A stretch of 64,000 bases of DNA from Microcebus murinus (GCF_040939455.1 NC_134117.1:29505501-29569500), one strand, 5' to 3'; shown: positions 50,781 through 63,410, counted from the stretch's first letter. Numbers and translations: made by a program. The notes: generated by a model not told the origin, from the sequence alone.

Positions 50781-52404
50781 TAAGAAAACTGCTTTATGTT
50801 TAAAAGTATGCAAAATGAGAACTAGATAATCATCGGTATTGGAGAGGTGTGTTTAACGCAGTGCTAAAGCATTCTAAGACTCTCTTTTGGTTCACTGCTT
50901 TATCTCCAGCTCAATCAATATTCGATGAATGAATTAATGAATGGGTAAATGAGTGAAATTCTGTCTTTCAGATCTCCTTCAGCTTCATTCTCTGACTCCC
51001 ACAAGTTAGCCTTGCCTTCTGCAGGACCCATTCTGAGTTCCCAGAACCACTGTTCAATGCCATCCTGAGCTCTCACAACTGTGGAGGACAGTCTATAACT
51101 TTCTCTAATTATAAAGATTTACTTAGAGCCCTGAACTTTCAAAACCTCTCTTTCAATTCACTCCCTGTTGAAACCTGTCACCTGTCCCACTCCTGCATGG
51201 AACTGCTTTCAATCTTTTGTAAACCTGAGTTCCCCAGTAACTGTAACTGTAAAACAGTGATGACAGGCCAATGGATATGGCCAGAAGGTCATTCACTGGT
51301 AACTTTCAGGAATAAGTGGCTAGGGTTAGGAAGGGAATGTGTGAATAGAAAGTGGAGGCAATGTATGCAGAGCAGCAGACCATACATATGAGGACTCGGA
51401 CAGGAAAAGTAGCCAAAAATGGTTTTCAGGGTTTAATCAAATGCTTGAGTTTTTGTTTGTTTTAAAACAAAGATGGATTTTGAATATAAAAACCTAAGAA
51501 TTTAGGGAGATTGAGGCTGAGAGTAAGGGAAGAAAAAGACATAAATATGTCAGTAAAATCCTAAAAAACACAAAGGGAAGTTCCAAATTATCTGTATAAA
51601 AGTCATCTTCATAATGAAGGAACAAAAGTCTGACTATAAAGAAAAATGCAAAGAATATGATGATGAGGCAAAGATTGGGAATAACACTTGTGGGGACTAT
51701 GCTAGACAAATATTAAGAGGTGTAAAAAATAATAGTTGTGGGTATTAAAAGTCTTACTCATTAACTCCAAAATGAATTATTTTTACTAGCTGTCAATTTT
51801 TCTCTTAAAATGCCCTTCTCCAGGTCTCTAAGAAGATGACCTCATTTACTTAGCAAAACAAGAACATTCACCAAAATTACATTTCTATCTTCATAGTGAT
51901 TTCTGTCTCATTCTCTGATTTGAAGAGAGATTTTTTTCTTCTCTAGAACCACAGCTATTTTCTTGGGTTGTAGTCAGATACCTTCCTGACTCTGAAGGAC
52001 CTTATACAATTCCTAATATATTCTGGCTTTCTTCCCATGGATTTTATCACTTCTTTTTTTAAAAAGATAAAGCTTGCCCCCATTTTTAAGAAATCCACAC
52101 CTTGGTTCTGCTGTCTCTCTTATTTTTCAGTTTCTTTTTACTTTCAAACTTCTTGATAAGTTACCTACCTCCACTACCTCAGTTTCCTCGGCACTAATTA
52201 TCTCCGTGTGCTATTGCCAATTAGTCTAGGTTTTTTTTCCCTCTAAAACTCTTTTTTACCCAAGAAAAGTATTTATGCACTATGACTCTCACCATATGCC
52301 ACTGGTTTTCACATAATAGTGTTCTATTGTTGTTTTTTAAATAATCTCTAATTTGTTTTGATTTCCTATTTAACTCAAGTTATTTATAGCAATTACATTT
52401 TTTT
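50780..52404. other. Intron w5/w6: mostly unassigned
   Basis: Possible L2 3' piece near 50880-50965 (TTTATCTCCAGCTCAATCAA, then GAATGAATTAATGAATG). Rest unassigned. Confidence 0.45.
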
Positions 52405-52870
52405 ATTATTTTATTTTTTTAAAAGATAATTTTTAAGAGAAGTTTTAGGTTCACAGTAAAATTAAGCTGAAAGTACGGAGAATTCCCATATACCAGGTCC
52501 CCATACATATGTGCAGCCTCCCCCACTAGCAACATCCTTACCAGAGTGATGTGGTACATTTGTTACAATTCATGAACCTACACTGAATCATCATTGTCAC
52601 CCAAAGTCTGTAGTCTACACTAGGTTCACTCTTGGTGTTATATTAATATATTCTATAGGTTTTGACAAATGTATAATGATATGTATCTGCCATCATAGTA
52701 TCAGACAGAATAGTTTCACTACCCTAAAATTCCTGGATGATCCATCTATTTATCCCTCCCTCCCCTTGGAAACTCTGGCAACCACTCATCTTTTTCCTAT
52801 CTCCATAATTTTGGCTTTTCTGGAATGTCATATAGTTAGATATAATTTTTACATCCATTTGTTTTAAAAA
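52405..52870 (-). mobile_element. Old L1M 3' fragment, antisense
   Basis: GTTTTAGGTTCACAGTAAAA, TTTGTTACAATTCATGAACC, GTTTTGACAAATGTATAATG and TTTCTGGAATGTCATATAG-type blocks. It is the reverse counterpart of the L1M 3' end at 26423-26815. Confidence 0.7.
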
Positions 52871-52933
52871 ATATGTGTTCAGACATGGAGGGGAAGGCTA
52901 TTTTTCATAATCATTCCTAACTTTATTTTCTTG

Positions 52934-53053
52934 TTAAAGACAGGGTCTCGCCATGTTGCCCAGGCTGGCCTTGAACTCCTGAGCTTAAGCAATCTTCCTG
53001 CCTCAGCCTCCTGAGTAGCTGGGACAACTGGCAAGCACCACCATGTCCAGCTC
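52934..53053 (-). mobile_element. Alu monomer/fragment, antisense
   Basis: AAAGACAGGGTCTCGCCATG to CACCACCATGTCCAGCTC; one arm only. Confidence 0.85.
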
Positions 53054-53276
53054 ATTCACTACTTTTTAAATGATGAAATCTACTAGTTCTTTTATATCTA
53101 TTATTTTCCTCAAAGATAGCATAGTATAGAAGCCAGCATTATCATCATTTTTATAGAATTTTATTGTACTCTTACTAGCAATCCTATTTGTGTGTGTGAT
53201 CTAAAAATTAATCTCAACTCCTCTGGGAATTCCTGGGACACAGAATAAACTTTTCAGAATTTTCCTGCCAGAAAAT

Positions 53277-53308
53277 TGATAATGCATAAATGATAATGCA
53301 TAAATGAT
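53277..53308 (+). repeat. 15-bp tandem duplication
   Basis: TGATAATGCATAAATGATAA with its second copy directly following. Confidence 0.9.
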
Positions 53309-53627
53309 TCTTTGATAATCTAAAATGACTGGGAGATATAAAGGCCCCAGAAATGTATCCTCAGGAATCTTGGCCTTCGCCTAGGTTAAAGGCTATTAGA
53401 ATGCCCCTCTCATCATTCATGTGGCTATAATCCTAAGCACTAAAGAGACACATTCTCCTACATATAAAATTACTGCCTTAGAAAAGTGATTTAAAGAAAA
53501 AAATAAATCAACATCCAAATAAACTAAACTGTTCCTACTACTACTTGAGTTTTCTCTTTCACACACACATTTTGTCCGATGCCTTGGTCAGACCTGGCAT
53601 TATTTTTGAAACATATCTGTTTATTAC

Positions 53628-53775
53628 CTGCAGTAAGCAGATCTTGATGACTGGGACAGAGGTGTCAGAGGAATGCCATTTTCATCTAAGGCCCATGATA
53701 GAGAATAGCTAAGTTTTCCTGACGTCAAAAGACACAGTTCTTCAGTTCCACTTCCCTCAAGAATAAAAGGCACAT
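53628..53775 (-). CDS. CC2D2B: CC2D2B exon w5
   Basis: 148 bases, acceptor CAAAACAG, donor GTAATA. It completes the codon from w4 (A+AT) and leaves AG for w6. It encodes VPFILEGSGTEELCLLTSG, then KLSYSLSWALDENGIPLTP, a strongly conserved stretch of the CC2D2 family. Confidence 0.93.
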
Positions 53776-54984
53776 CTGTTTTGTAAAAGGCATTAAAAAA
53801 CATGAATTTTCAAAGGGTGCAGTTGAAGTACATTGTTGAAGTACATCTCCTGACTTTTATTTGTGGAACTTAAAGAACACAAAGGAAGTTGTGTGCTGAG
53901 CCCAGGCTGTGCTCTTAGTGCTTCCCCTCATCTCCCCTCTAAGACTTCAAGGAAGGCTACTTCAAACAGACTACAAAAGAGAGAGGAAAAGACTGAGCTG
54001 CCTACATAGAGATGAACACCCATATTTTCTTTTCTTATGCCTGGAAGTTTCTTAACCATTCTTTCTGGGAGTGGCTTCCAGCAGGAAAGGACCACTGGCA
54101 GCAGAAAAAGAGGCAGACAAGCTCCTCTTTCTCCCCTTTCCCTACATTCCTGAGTCCTTTGCCTCTACCCATTTTCCTTTTCAATCTCCAGAGACTTTAC
54201 CAATACTTCTTGAAATTTTTGCTGAGTTCCCAGCGTTCCTTAAATTGTTTGCATCCTGAGTCCTTTTCTCCAGGGTCTCTACAACCCTATTCCTCTGCTT
54301 CATCTGGACTCTAAGCAGACTCTCTTCTTTCCTTATTCCCTATTTTCCCTAGGTACTTTTGCCTAGTTATTATCTTCCTTTCTCTCCCTGCTCACTTGTT
54401 CATACACCCTATCTTTTCACCAGATGAGTAGTTGCAAAACCCCTAAGAAGATGAAAGAAAGGAATCCTGGGGAGAAGAGGAATGACGGTGTTCTTGGAGA
54501 TGTGCCAACTTAAACTTAATTGCACAAGAGTAAAATCAGTTGAAAAACAAATAAACAGAAACATCCCTTCTTTTCTCTCTCCTTTTCTCTGTCCTTCCTT
54601 CTATTTTTCTCTCCCTCCTGTTCGTCCTCCCTTTCCTACACAGTCAGAGACCAATCCACATGTCCTGGAGGCCTTTAGGCTCACTGAAGGAGGGGCAGAG
54701 GCAGAGCAGTCCATCCACCCAGGAGCAGAGCTCACTTCCAGAGCATAATGCTCTTGCCCTGAAGGGAAAGCACAGGTGCTAACTGCAGATTTTAAATTTC
54801 CTGAAAAATCCGATTCAAAAAAAAGTTTTAAACAATCTAGGTTACCATCTAAATGGAGAATTTAATTCATTTTTAACCCAAAACTATAAATACAGGATTC
54901 TTTGCTCACATAAATGACCCAGGGTTATTTAGGATATGGTGTTCATGAAGAAAATGGCGAAGGAAACATTTTTAATAAACTTAC
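53776..54984. other. Intron w4/w5: pyrimidine-rich stretches
   Basis: Two C/T-rich tracts (about 54119-54230 and 54566-54640) on the plus strand. No gene or element recognised. Confidence 0.55.
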
Positions 54985-55135
54985 TACTTCCTACTTCTCC
55001 ATCCTCAGGTGTGACCGGCTTGTCAGAGCTAAACTCTACATATTCCAAAACAGTTTTGCCTTTCAGTTCTGTGTAGTTAGGTAAAGGCAAGTATAGTTTT
55101 GCCAGTAAGCTTGTACTTTTACTTACTTCATAAAC
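54985..55135 (-). CDS. CC2D2B: CC2D2B exon w4, end of N-terminal C2-like domain
   Basis: 151 bases, acceptor CTATTTAG, donor GTAAGT. Phase 0 in, one base over at the end. It encodes VYEVSKSTSLLAKLYLPLP and then LEYVEFSSDKPVTPEDGEVG. It reads directly on from WPETICLK of w3 and keeps the family pattern VYE...LLA...LPxP...EFSS. Confidence 0.92.
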
Positions 55136-55593
55136 CTAAATAGAAAAGAAATGGTTGATAGCTCACAAGAAATACAAAATAGAAAAGAAAAAAATAAGCA
55201 CCCTCAATAACACATTTTTATTCATTTTTAAAAAATATTAGAATATAGGTGTTGTTCTGTAGCATTTCAACCACATGATTATGAGGAAAGTAGATAATCA
55301 TATGTCCTTAAAAGTATAATGCCTTTTACTGGCTTTATAGAAAATAAATTGAATATAATAACTATAAATACAGTTCTGAGAATACAGGTACATATAACAC
55401 AATATCCTAATAACTTACTTTGTGTAGTATTTAAAAAATTCTTTATCTCATTTGAACCTGATAAAATTATAAGAAATCTTAATAGATGTTATTCTCATTT
55501 TACAAATGAGGAAATGGAGGTTCTATATGAAAGTATATTAGTTTTTATTATAAGTGATTGAAACCTAGGTTGAATTGGTTAGGAAAAAGGGAG

Positions 55594-55872
55594 ATGTAAT
55601 CCTAGCACTCTGGGAGGCTGAGGTGGGTGGATCGTTTGAGCTCAGGAGTTCGAGACCAGCCTGAGCAAGAGTGAGACCCTGTCTCTACTAAAAATAGAAA
55701 AATTAGCCAGGTGTGGTGATGTATGCCTGTAGTCCCAGCTATTTGGGGGGCTGAGGTAGGAGGATCGCTTGAGCCCAAGAGTTTGAGGTTGCTGTGAGCC
55801 AGGCTGATGCCATGGCACTATAGCCTGGGTGACAGAGCCAGAATGTCTCAGGAAGGAAAAAAAAGAAAAAGT
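55594..55872 (+). mobile_element. Alu, sense, 5'-truncated
   Basis: Starts ATGTAATCCTAGCACTCTGG, has the ACTAAAAATAGAAAAATTAG linker and ends in an A-rich stretch. Confidence 0.92.
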
Positions 55873-58080
55873 AAAAGGGAGAATCACTGGCTTGTGGAAT
55901 CCAAGGACAAATTAAACAAGCTATGAGAATGGGAGAGGGAGGAAAAGTTCCAGAAGAAGGGAAAAAGGAGGTACTAAGTAGAAAGTACCATAGGAGTTCA
56001 GTGGGTACTAAACCCAGGTCTTCTGATTCTCTATGCTGTGCTTTCTACTAATGCCATGCAAGTTTACTGCCATTAACTATAAACCAAAAATTGTTTCAAT
56101 AGAAAAATGTCGTTTTGACCTATACTAGTTTGTCAGTGCTTGGGGAAAGAGTGATATATGCTCTAAGAATGAAATCAAGGGGGGAAACTGCCCCTTGGAA
56201 GATAAGAAAGAATGTGCTGATTAGCAGAGAAAGCAAAGAAAAAAGAAAGTCAAATATTTTTTTTCTGGTCATCTAAATGCTTACTTGTAAGAACGAATTT
56301 AAGCCAACACACTGGTTTTTTTGACAAAGGCATCCCTAGTGTGGAAAGGTTTGTAGGAGGTGTAGGCCTGTGAAAGAAATTGTTTTTAGGGGCAGGGTCT
56401 CCAACCTTCGGCTCAAGTGATTCTCCCACCTCAGCCTCCTGGTAGCTGGGATTATAGGTGTGTGCCAGTGCTGGAGTGAGAAATTTCTTGTTATAAATCA
56501 GTGAACTAACTGACTGACTAAAAAGAGAAAATGAACTGATAAATATATTTAAATGTTGATTTGGTATTGTGATTTTTACACTTCAGCCTTGCGAATTAGC
56601 TTAGGGTTTGTAGATGCATTCTCAGTGGCCAGTCAAATCCAGGTTCTCTGATTACAGCTGGAGGCCAGACCCTGGACAGTGGTATGTGTACAAAGGTAGA
56701 AAATTCCACATAGTGAGGCCTCCCAGGAGACAGTCTTGCATCCTGATGACAGTTATCAACACCACTGTGTGGCTGAGGCTGAGCATATTAAAAGTGTTAA
56801 GAATGAAAAATGGGCATTATAAATGGAGCAGCTAGAATTTGTAAAAAGTTCAGATGTAAAAAATTGCAAGGATGTATGGGAAAAAGAAAAGCAATTCAAT
56901 CTGGCTGAATTGAAGAGTAAAGAGGAATGGTAAGAAATGAAGTAAAAATACAGGTTAGAATCTGTTAGGCTAGGCATAGAGATTTACATAGTTAGGCCTA
57001 GCAAAAATTGCTAGGCAATTTTTATAGCTGCTAATGATACAATTTGTAGAGACAAACTAGATTCCTCTCCTTCCCTGCCTCTTGGTTTATTAGGATGATG
57101 TGCTAAGTGATAGGATGGATGAAGGACTCAAAAATACACATTTATCTATTTGGGGAAGCAGATTTTAAACTTTCAAGTGATTGGATTATTGTATCACAAT
57201 TTATTTTAGGTTAAATAGTAGGAAAATATAGTCAGTATATTTTTAATGTAGGAATTTACACAGAGGGAGATTGTAAAGATGATAGGAACTTGAATAAGTG
57301 AACACTGAATAGATCATCTATCGTGGACAGAACAAAATTATCATAGGCATTATAAAAATAATTTTGATTTAGATTTGTAATTATAATCTTCTCCCTACTC
57401 CTCAAGCTCCATCTTTCACAAATCTTTATTCCCTCCTAACTTTTCTTTCGGGTCTAGCTTCAAGTTTAACCCCTTTATGAGCAATCAGGACTTCTTGTTT
57501 AGACTTTACTGCCTCTATTTTTTCCCCCATAATCCTATTTTCTTCTTCCTTTAGTGCAGGGGATCTTATGGTGTGATCTTTGGACAGGGAATAAGGAGTC
57601 TTATGTATATGTTTTCATCTGATTTTTAAAGGGATCCAAAATCCAAAACAGATGAAGAACAAATTCATTAAGAGACTGAAGCCACCAAGTCAGGGCTGGG
57701 GCAATTTGGAGAAATCATTATCACACTTAAAACCACACTTAAAATAGCTATGCTACTCATTATACTTTAAGCAACTCTCTTCTACCTCACTTGAGAATGA
57801 ACAGTAATGCTGCACATCCAGGGTGGGCAGAAATTTTAGCAGGAGAAAAGTATTTGGAACAACTACAAATCGAATAAAAGATTACATTATAAATTATAAA
57901 TATCTTGCCTATATTGATATTAGAGATAATCTCAATATAAAAGATATAAAATGAGTCATCTCTTAATATAAAAGAAATTACTATATATTAGCAATTGATA
58001 AAAAATTTTAAATTATGTATGGCATCATACATTAGATACGAAAGATACATAAGATACCAAAGTAAATGATAATGGCATAC
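55873..58080. other. Intron w3/w4: mostly unassigned
   Basis: Contains the small Alu fragment at 56388; otherwise nothing recognised. Confidence 0.5.
56388..56472 (-). mobile_element. Alu fragment, antisense
   Basis: GGGGCAGGGTCTCCAACCTT and ACCTCAGCCTCCTGGTAGCT; about 85 bases. Confidence 0.75.
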
Positions 58081-58258
58081 CTTCAGGCAAATTGTTTCAG
58101 GCCAATATAATAACTGCATATTGAAAATTTGCTGAAACATGACTTTAAAATCAAACTGTAGGGAAGATACTGAAGTACGAGAAACTTGCTTATTATTGTA
58201 AAATATTTTAATAAAGTATTTAAGCTTCTGAATTTTGGCTCTCCTCTTTTGTTCAGGC
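58081..58258 (-). CDS. CC2D2B: CC2D2B exon w3, N-terminal C2-like domain
   Basis: 178 bases, acceptor AATTTTTAG, donor GTATGC. It completes the codon split with w2 (CT+G) and ends in phase 0. It encodes PEQKRRAKIQKLKYFIKIFY, a second strand QFDFKVMFQQIFNMQL, and YWPETICLK. The alternating hydrophobic strands and the WPE(T/S)I motif are typical of the first C2-like domain in CC2D2A/B. Confidence 0.92.
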
Positions 58259-60319
58259 CTAAAAATTAAATAAACCTTTAACTGATCCTTGAAAAACAGA
58301 ATGGATATAAAATATTGTTCTTTCAAGATGTACTTTAGCATATTAAAATGAAGATGATATTTTTAGAGGACAAATGGTATCTTTATACCAAATAACACTT
58401 GTCTACGTGTGCATAAAAATTTCTCCTCAAATGTTTTTAATGAAAAATATGTACTCAAAAATAGAAAAAGAACTAAAATCAAGGTACTTTAAATCATTCA
58501 GCTATTATTTTACTAAATTATAACTTAAAGAGATTACATCATTTACCCACCAAATGTCATACAAAACTGAGGGACTGAGGAATGGGGGAAGGGAGCTTGA
58601 ATACAAAATTTGAAAATACTTTTAAAAGACACACTCACTTTCCCTCCCACCCCCATGTTTTCAATAACTTCAAGGATGTGGCACTAAGGCAACAGGCTTG
58701 TTGTGTCCTCTTACAGGTCTTTGTAAATTCCATTAGGTTTTAGGCTGTATACCCCTTTTCCCAGGACAGTAGGGAAGCTATTCTTTCTGAACCTAAAGAT
58801 CAGAGAGGCAAGCCAGGTTACATTCCTGGGGCTTCTATGAAAATATTTTTATGGGGAATAAATTGATACTTCAAGTGATATAAAACTCCTAGTCTTTCAT
58901 CCATTCATTCATTCACTCCATGAACATTTATTGAATATCTTCTCAGCTGCAAGGCAACTAACCTAATGATGTTTAAGAACACCTTCTTTTTCAGGAGAAG
59001 ACTAGAAGAAAAGCCCTAGGCTAAAACATAAAATCCCCTCCTGCTCCCATCCAAATGATCCTGTGGGACTAGTATATCTCTGCCCCATTATCTGCCCCTC
59101 TCTGTAATGTTCTCAGAGGATTAGGGGATGATACTTCTTATCTCCCTGTTGGCCTCTTTTGACTATCTTTTCAATTACTTTTAGAGAAATATCTCAATAA
59201 AAGTTACCCTTTATGTTGCCCTCTAATAGTAGTTTTAACAATGAGTTCATGAATAGATTATGAAAATTTGTTAATTCAGGACTGTATTTATCTTCAGGAA
59301 ATCTTATCTTATTCTTCAACTGTAAATTCTTTTTAATTTCTCTCTAATCTCTGTATTCCTTTCATTTATATCCTTGATATCAACATATTATTCTTTTCTA
59401 GAGAATCAATTTTTATTCAACCAAACATTTTAAATGAATGATAACAATGCTATCAGATAGCAATAGCTTTGAAAGTTATAAGGCATTATATTTCCTTTTG
59501 CCTTGACTTCTACTAAGTTTTAGTCTAGGTTTTCCAGCACACATATCTTCTTCCTCTTTATTCTTTTTCCCTCCAACTTCCATTCTATGGCTTTGTTTTC
59601 CTTACTCTCATTTAGATGGTCTTCATTTACATAATAAATGATCTCAGGCCTATTTTCGAAGGATGTATAGAACAAATAAAGGATTGCTTCACTGCTGCCC
59701 CCTTCTCTGGTCAGAAAGTGAGTGGTGATAATTGTGTCTCTGTGTCTGCTACTCTTTATGGTCCTTTAAAAATGTAAATATCCATTCACTCATTTAATAA
59801 ATATGAATATTTATTAGACAACCACTATGTTCCAACACTCTGCTAAATGATGCACACTCACAATACTCAAAGATGGACTGGTACAAAGTGTGCTATGGGA
59901 TAGAGATGTTGAAAAACTGGACCTAGTGCTCTAAGTTGCCATATCCATAAGCCTGGTAGGTGAGAGAATTGGGGATATGTATGATGTCTGTTTTTGCATA
60001 ATGTCCTAGGCATAGGGAGAAAAAAATTATAGCTCAAGGAAGAAGTCACACCTAGGAAAAAATGAAGCTTGTGTTGTCAAATAAGAAAATTGTCCAGAGG
60101 GCCCTCTTGATCTGAAATAGTTTTTATGACAGCCAAGGGTCCTTTAACAAGCAAAGGTTATGGTATAATTTTATTTTACGTAGTAGCTTTATATTCCACC
60201 TATCTACACCTGAACAAAAATTATTACCATAGCAAAACAAGAAACCTAATTCTCAATATATGAAGCTTAGCAGTGAAGACATTATAGCCTCTATAGCAAA
60301 CATGACTGGAATATATCCC
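58259..60319. other. Intron w2/w3: mostly unassigned
   Basis: MIR-like traces at about 58900-58950 (ATTCATTCATTCACTCCATG) and 59780-59850. Nothing else recognised. Confidence 0.5.
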
Positions 60320-60490
60320 ACATCAGTCATGTATTAGATGTGTTACCCTGGGCAACTTAACCTTCCATAAGCATAAATCTCCCCATCTCGAAGATAAGGA
60401 TAATGTCAGACTTCACAAGAGCTATGGTAACAATTAAATGTGAAAATGCATTTTTAAAAACTTAACAGAATATGAGGCATATGGCACTCA
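60320..60490 (-). mobile_element. MIR fragment
   Basis: ACCCTGGGCAACTTAACCTT, AAGATAAGGATAATGTCAGA and AACAATTAAATGTGAAAATG fit an antisense MIR. Confidence 0.68.
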
Positions 60491-60567
60491 CTCAAGAAAT
60501 CTAACATTATTAAAAACAATATAACAGACAATATACAATGAAGAAATAATTCTTAAAAAGTGCTTAC

Positions 60568-60686
60568 AGTGAACACTTGGATAAGTTTGTTAATTCTGCA
60601 GTGAAGGAAAGTTGTGGCATCAAAGTAATTGGCTTTATTCTTTCAATTTCTATTTCTTTAAATTCTGCAGCTAAATATGACAGTTT
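60568..60686 (-). CDS. CC2D2B: CC2D2B exon w2
   Basis: 119 bases, acceptor ATATCTAG, donor GTAAGC. It starts in phase 0 and ends with two bases of a split codon. It encodes KLSYLAAEFKEIEIER, then MPQLSFTAELTNLSKCS. This is the entry to the first C2-like domain of the CC2D2 family. Confidence 0.88.
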
Positions 60687-60886
60687 CTAGATATCAAAAA
60701 ATAAATATATAATTTACCATGAACATTCCTTATGTAGGGTACTTGTTCTTAAAATTAAACTTTTATTTCCTATATTTGTCATTTTGTTGGATATATGTCA
60801 CAAATACCAAGATTTCCTATTCTACCAAACAATAAACTATTATAACTAGTTAAGATGAATTGAATATTATTTTACAATATAAATAC

Positions 60887-60983
60887 CTCCTGCTTTTCTT
60901 CATTAAATGCTTTTCCTTCAGTTTTCTTCTCAGTTTCAGATATTTCTGACATTTGCTCTTGTTCTTGTGCATCATATTTATTC
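60887..60983 (-). CDS. CC2D2B: CC2D2B exon w1 (codons 1-32 in window)
   Basis: 97 bases between acceptor TTAATTAG and donor GTATTT. It opens with one base of a split codon, so an upstream exon must exist, and none was found between 60984 and 64000. It encodes a charged Glu/Lys/Gln-rich stretch (NKYDAQEQEQMSEIS...). This looks like a linker or coiled-coil edge and is not diagnostic alone, but its phase joins w2 exactly. Confidence 0.8.
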
Positions 60984-61052
60984 CTAATTAATAAGTAGAA
61001 TTATTTAAAGCAGAAATAACAGAAGTATTAGAGAGTTGTTGGAGGTCTTGTC

Positions 61053-61056
<4 letters not shown>

Positions 61057-61090
<34 letters not shown>
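61057..61090 (+). repeat. (CA)n microsatellite
   Basis: About 17 CA units in the intron upstream of exon w1. Confidence 0.97.
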
Positions 61091-61091
<1 letters not shown>

Positions 61092-61256
61092 AAACTCTTA
61101 CAACAAATTATTTTATATCCTAAGGAAATTATCAATATGATAAGCATTAAAAAAAACTTCATAAACTTGTTCTTAGCTTTCACAGATTTCTCCCTATTCT
61201 GCAAATTTACCTTTAGTGTTTACAGCCCTTTCTAAGGGCATCAAGAAACCTTTCCT

Positions 61257-61411
61257 GGCCAGGTGTGGTGGCTCATGCCTGTAATCCTAGCACTATGGAA
61301 GGCTGAGGTGGGAGAACTGGTTGAGCTCAGTAGTTCAAGACCAGCCTGAGCAAAGAGCAAGAGCCTGTCTCTACTAAAAAAAAAAAAAAAAAAAAAAAGT
61401 AGAAAACAAAA
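61257..61411 (+). mobile_element. Alu left monomer with A tail
   Basis: GGCCAGGTGTGGTGGCTCAT to CTGTCTCTACT and a 23-A tail. Target duplication AAGAAA(C/A)CTTTCCT at 61243-61256 and 61412-61425. Confidence 0.9.
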
Positions 61412-61599
61412 AAGAAAACTTTCCTCTGGTGAGAATAAGTAACCAGGGGAATGGGGAAGTATAAATTAATGTACACACACCATATTTCCTCTCATTTTTC
61501 TTCCTCTCATATTTTTTAAGCTGTGAGAACATGACCAGATATAAGGAAAGGTAACCACAGTGATATTAAGTGTTTATGCATGTTCATGACATTACTACT

Positions 61600-61750
61600 A
61601 TTGCTGCTGCTGCTGCTACTACTACTAGCTAACACTTATACAGTACTTACTAAGTATGTGCCAGGTAATGTTCTGAGTACTTTATACATATTAACTCATT
61701 TAATTCTCACAGCCTCATGAAGTAGGTACTATTACTATTCCTCTACTATT
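61600..61750 (+). mobile_element. MIR
   Basis: AGTACTTACTAAGTATGTGC, ATATTAACTCATTTAATTCT and CTCATGAAGTAGGTACTATT. A short (CTG/CTA)n run, 61602-61626, precedes it. Confidence 0.85.
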
Positions 61751-61904
61751 AGTAGTTCAACAAAATCCCAGTTATTTGGAACTGTTTCAGAAAATAATTG
61801 ATGTAGGAGTTGTTTTTCTAATAGCTTAAAGAATTATTCTTTTTAGCACAAAGCTTTATTTTTTAATTTTAATCATTTAAGAAGGAAATCCTTTGGTAAG
61901 ATAG

Positions 61905-62245
61905 GATTATATGCTCTGTCAGGAATGGAAAATGGGGTACAGCTATTTTGGAAAACAGTCTGGCAGGTCCTCAAAATGTTAACCATTAAGTTACTATATG
62001 ACCCAGCAATTCCAATCCTAGGTATATAACCAAAAGAAATAAAAACATATGTCCACACACATGAGGAGTAACTGCTAATGGGAAGATGGTTTCTTTTTGG
62101 CAGTGACTAAAATGTTCTAAGATTAAATTGTAGCGATTGTTGCACAACTCTGTGAATATACTAACAGCCATAGAACTGTACACTTTAAATGGGTGAACTG
62201 TATGGTATGAAAATCATATCCCAATAGAGCTGTTCAAAAGCTACT
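61905..62245 (+). mobile_element. Old L1M 3' end
   Basis: GGAAAACAGTCTGGCAGGTC, ATATGACCCAGCAATTCCAA, GCACAACTCTGTGAATATAC and TGTACACTTTAAATGGGTGA, ending ATATCCCAATAGAGCTGTTC. A typical L1MA/B-like 3' UTR with part of ORF2 end. Confidence 0.8.
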
Positions 62246-62249
62246 GTGA

Positions 62250-62887
62250 CCTGAGACACCCCCTACCAACTACTATGGACCCTAAGCTGAAGGAAACACA
62301 AGTTACCTATGGGTCGAGGGTTCAGGGCCTGGCTGGCACGGCAAATTTCTAAATTCCTAAGGCTACAAGGAAAACTACACTCTTGCTAAACTTCCTAACA
62401 ATAGGCACTATCAGACCCTTCCTAATTCTGATTTATAACCCAGACCACTACAACTTTCGTTGGACAGAGGACTGGCCTTAGCAAACATTCTCTTCTGATG
62501 AGCGACTTCAGACCTTAAGGCAGTGCAACCAGCTTACAGAGGCCGTGCACAAATTGTCTTTGTGTCCTACAGTTCACCTTTTGACATAAAGAGCCAAATT
62601 CCATCTCATTTTAATGCTAAACCCCTGCCCAAAGTAAACATGGGATGTATGTTACATATATATTTACTAACTGGGTATAGCTTTCCCCCAAACCTGCAGA
62701 ATATTTATGACTGTATTGTGTTATACAGACCCTGTAAGGCATAAAAATCCAAACTGCACCTTTCCTCCTCTAAGAGAGAGCACCTTCAGCACATGCCAGA
62801 GACTATCTCATCCTGGTTTGCAAACTGCTCTCACCAATGAAGCTCTCCTTTCTACTATCTTTCTGCTATTTAGATATCCTGGTGGTC
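62250..62887 (+). mobile_element. Probable solo LTR (ERV1-like)
   Basis: Unique-looking 640 bases ending in LTR-like order: GGCATAAAAATCCAAACTGC, CTGGTTTGCAAACTGCTCTC and CCAATGAAGCTCTCCTTTCT, which resembles the polyadenylation region of gamma-type LTRs (AATAAA changed to AATGAA). No retroviral coding sequence. Ends approximate. Confidence 0.5.
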
Positions 62888-62895
62888 TTTTGGAC

Positions 62896-63203
62896 CAGCA
62901 GTCCCCAACCTTTTTGGCACCAGGGACCCTTTTCATGGAATACAATTTTTCCATGGACAGAGTGGGGGGTGCAGGGGGGTGGGGGAGGTGGAGTTCGGGT
63001 GGTGATGTGAGCGATGGGGAACAGCTGTAAATACAGATGAAGCTTCACCCATCCCCTCCAGCTCACCTCCTGCTGCACCCCTTCTTCCTAAGTTTCATGG
63101 AAGATAGTTTTTCCACAGATGGTGGGGAGGAGAAGGGCAGAGCTCTGTGGCCAGTTCCCTAACAGGCTGGTACCAGTCAGTAGCCTGGGGTTGGGGACTG
63201 CAG
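62896..63203 (+). mobile_element. hAT non-autonomous transposon, copy 3
   Basis: Begins CAGCAGTCCCCAACCTTTTT and ends GGTTGGGGACTGCAG, flanked by TTTTGGAC (62888-62895) and TTTTGGAT (63204-63211). A G-rich run (GGGGGGTGCAGGGGGGTGGG, near 62964) lies inside. Confidence 0.9.
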
Positions 63204-63259
63204 TTTTGGATATCACTATTATTAATAGGTAGCTTTTGCCTTCTGAAATAGAATATAGG

Positions 63260-63410
63260 TAGCCTAATATGGATATTACCTGTATAGTCTATGCCTTACT
63301 TTTCTTATCTGAAAATTGGCTTGTTGTGAAGATTAAATGCACTAATTCATGTAAAGTGCTCAGCCCAGGGCTTGGGGTAAAAGTAACAGTAAATAAATAT
63401 TATTGTTTTT
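63260..63410 (-). mobile_element. MIR fragment
   Basis: TTTCTTATCTGAAAATTGGC, GTGAAGATTAAATGCACTAA and GTAAAGTGCTCAGCCCAGGG. Confidence 0.7.

Noticed and set aside
54012..54748. Plus-strand open frames of 88-100 codons
   Set aside because: They arise from C/T-rich low-complexity sequence. No conserved motif.
62523..63030. Overlapping plus-strand open frames
   Set aside because: They cross the probable LTR and the hAT element. No retroviral or other protein similarity.
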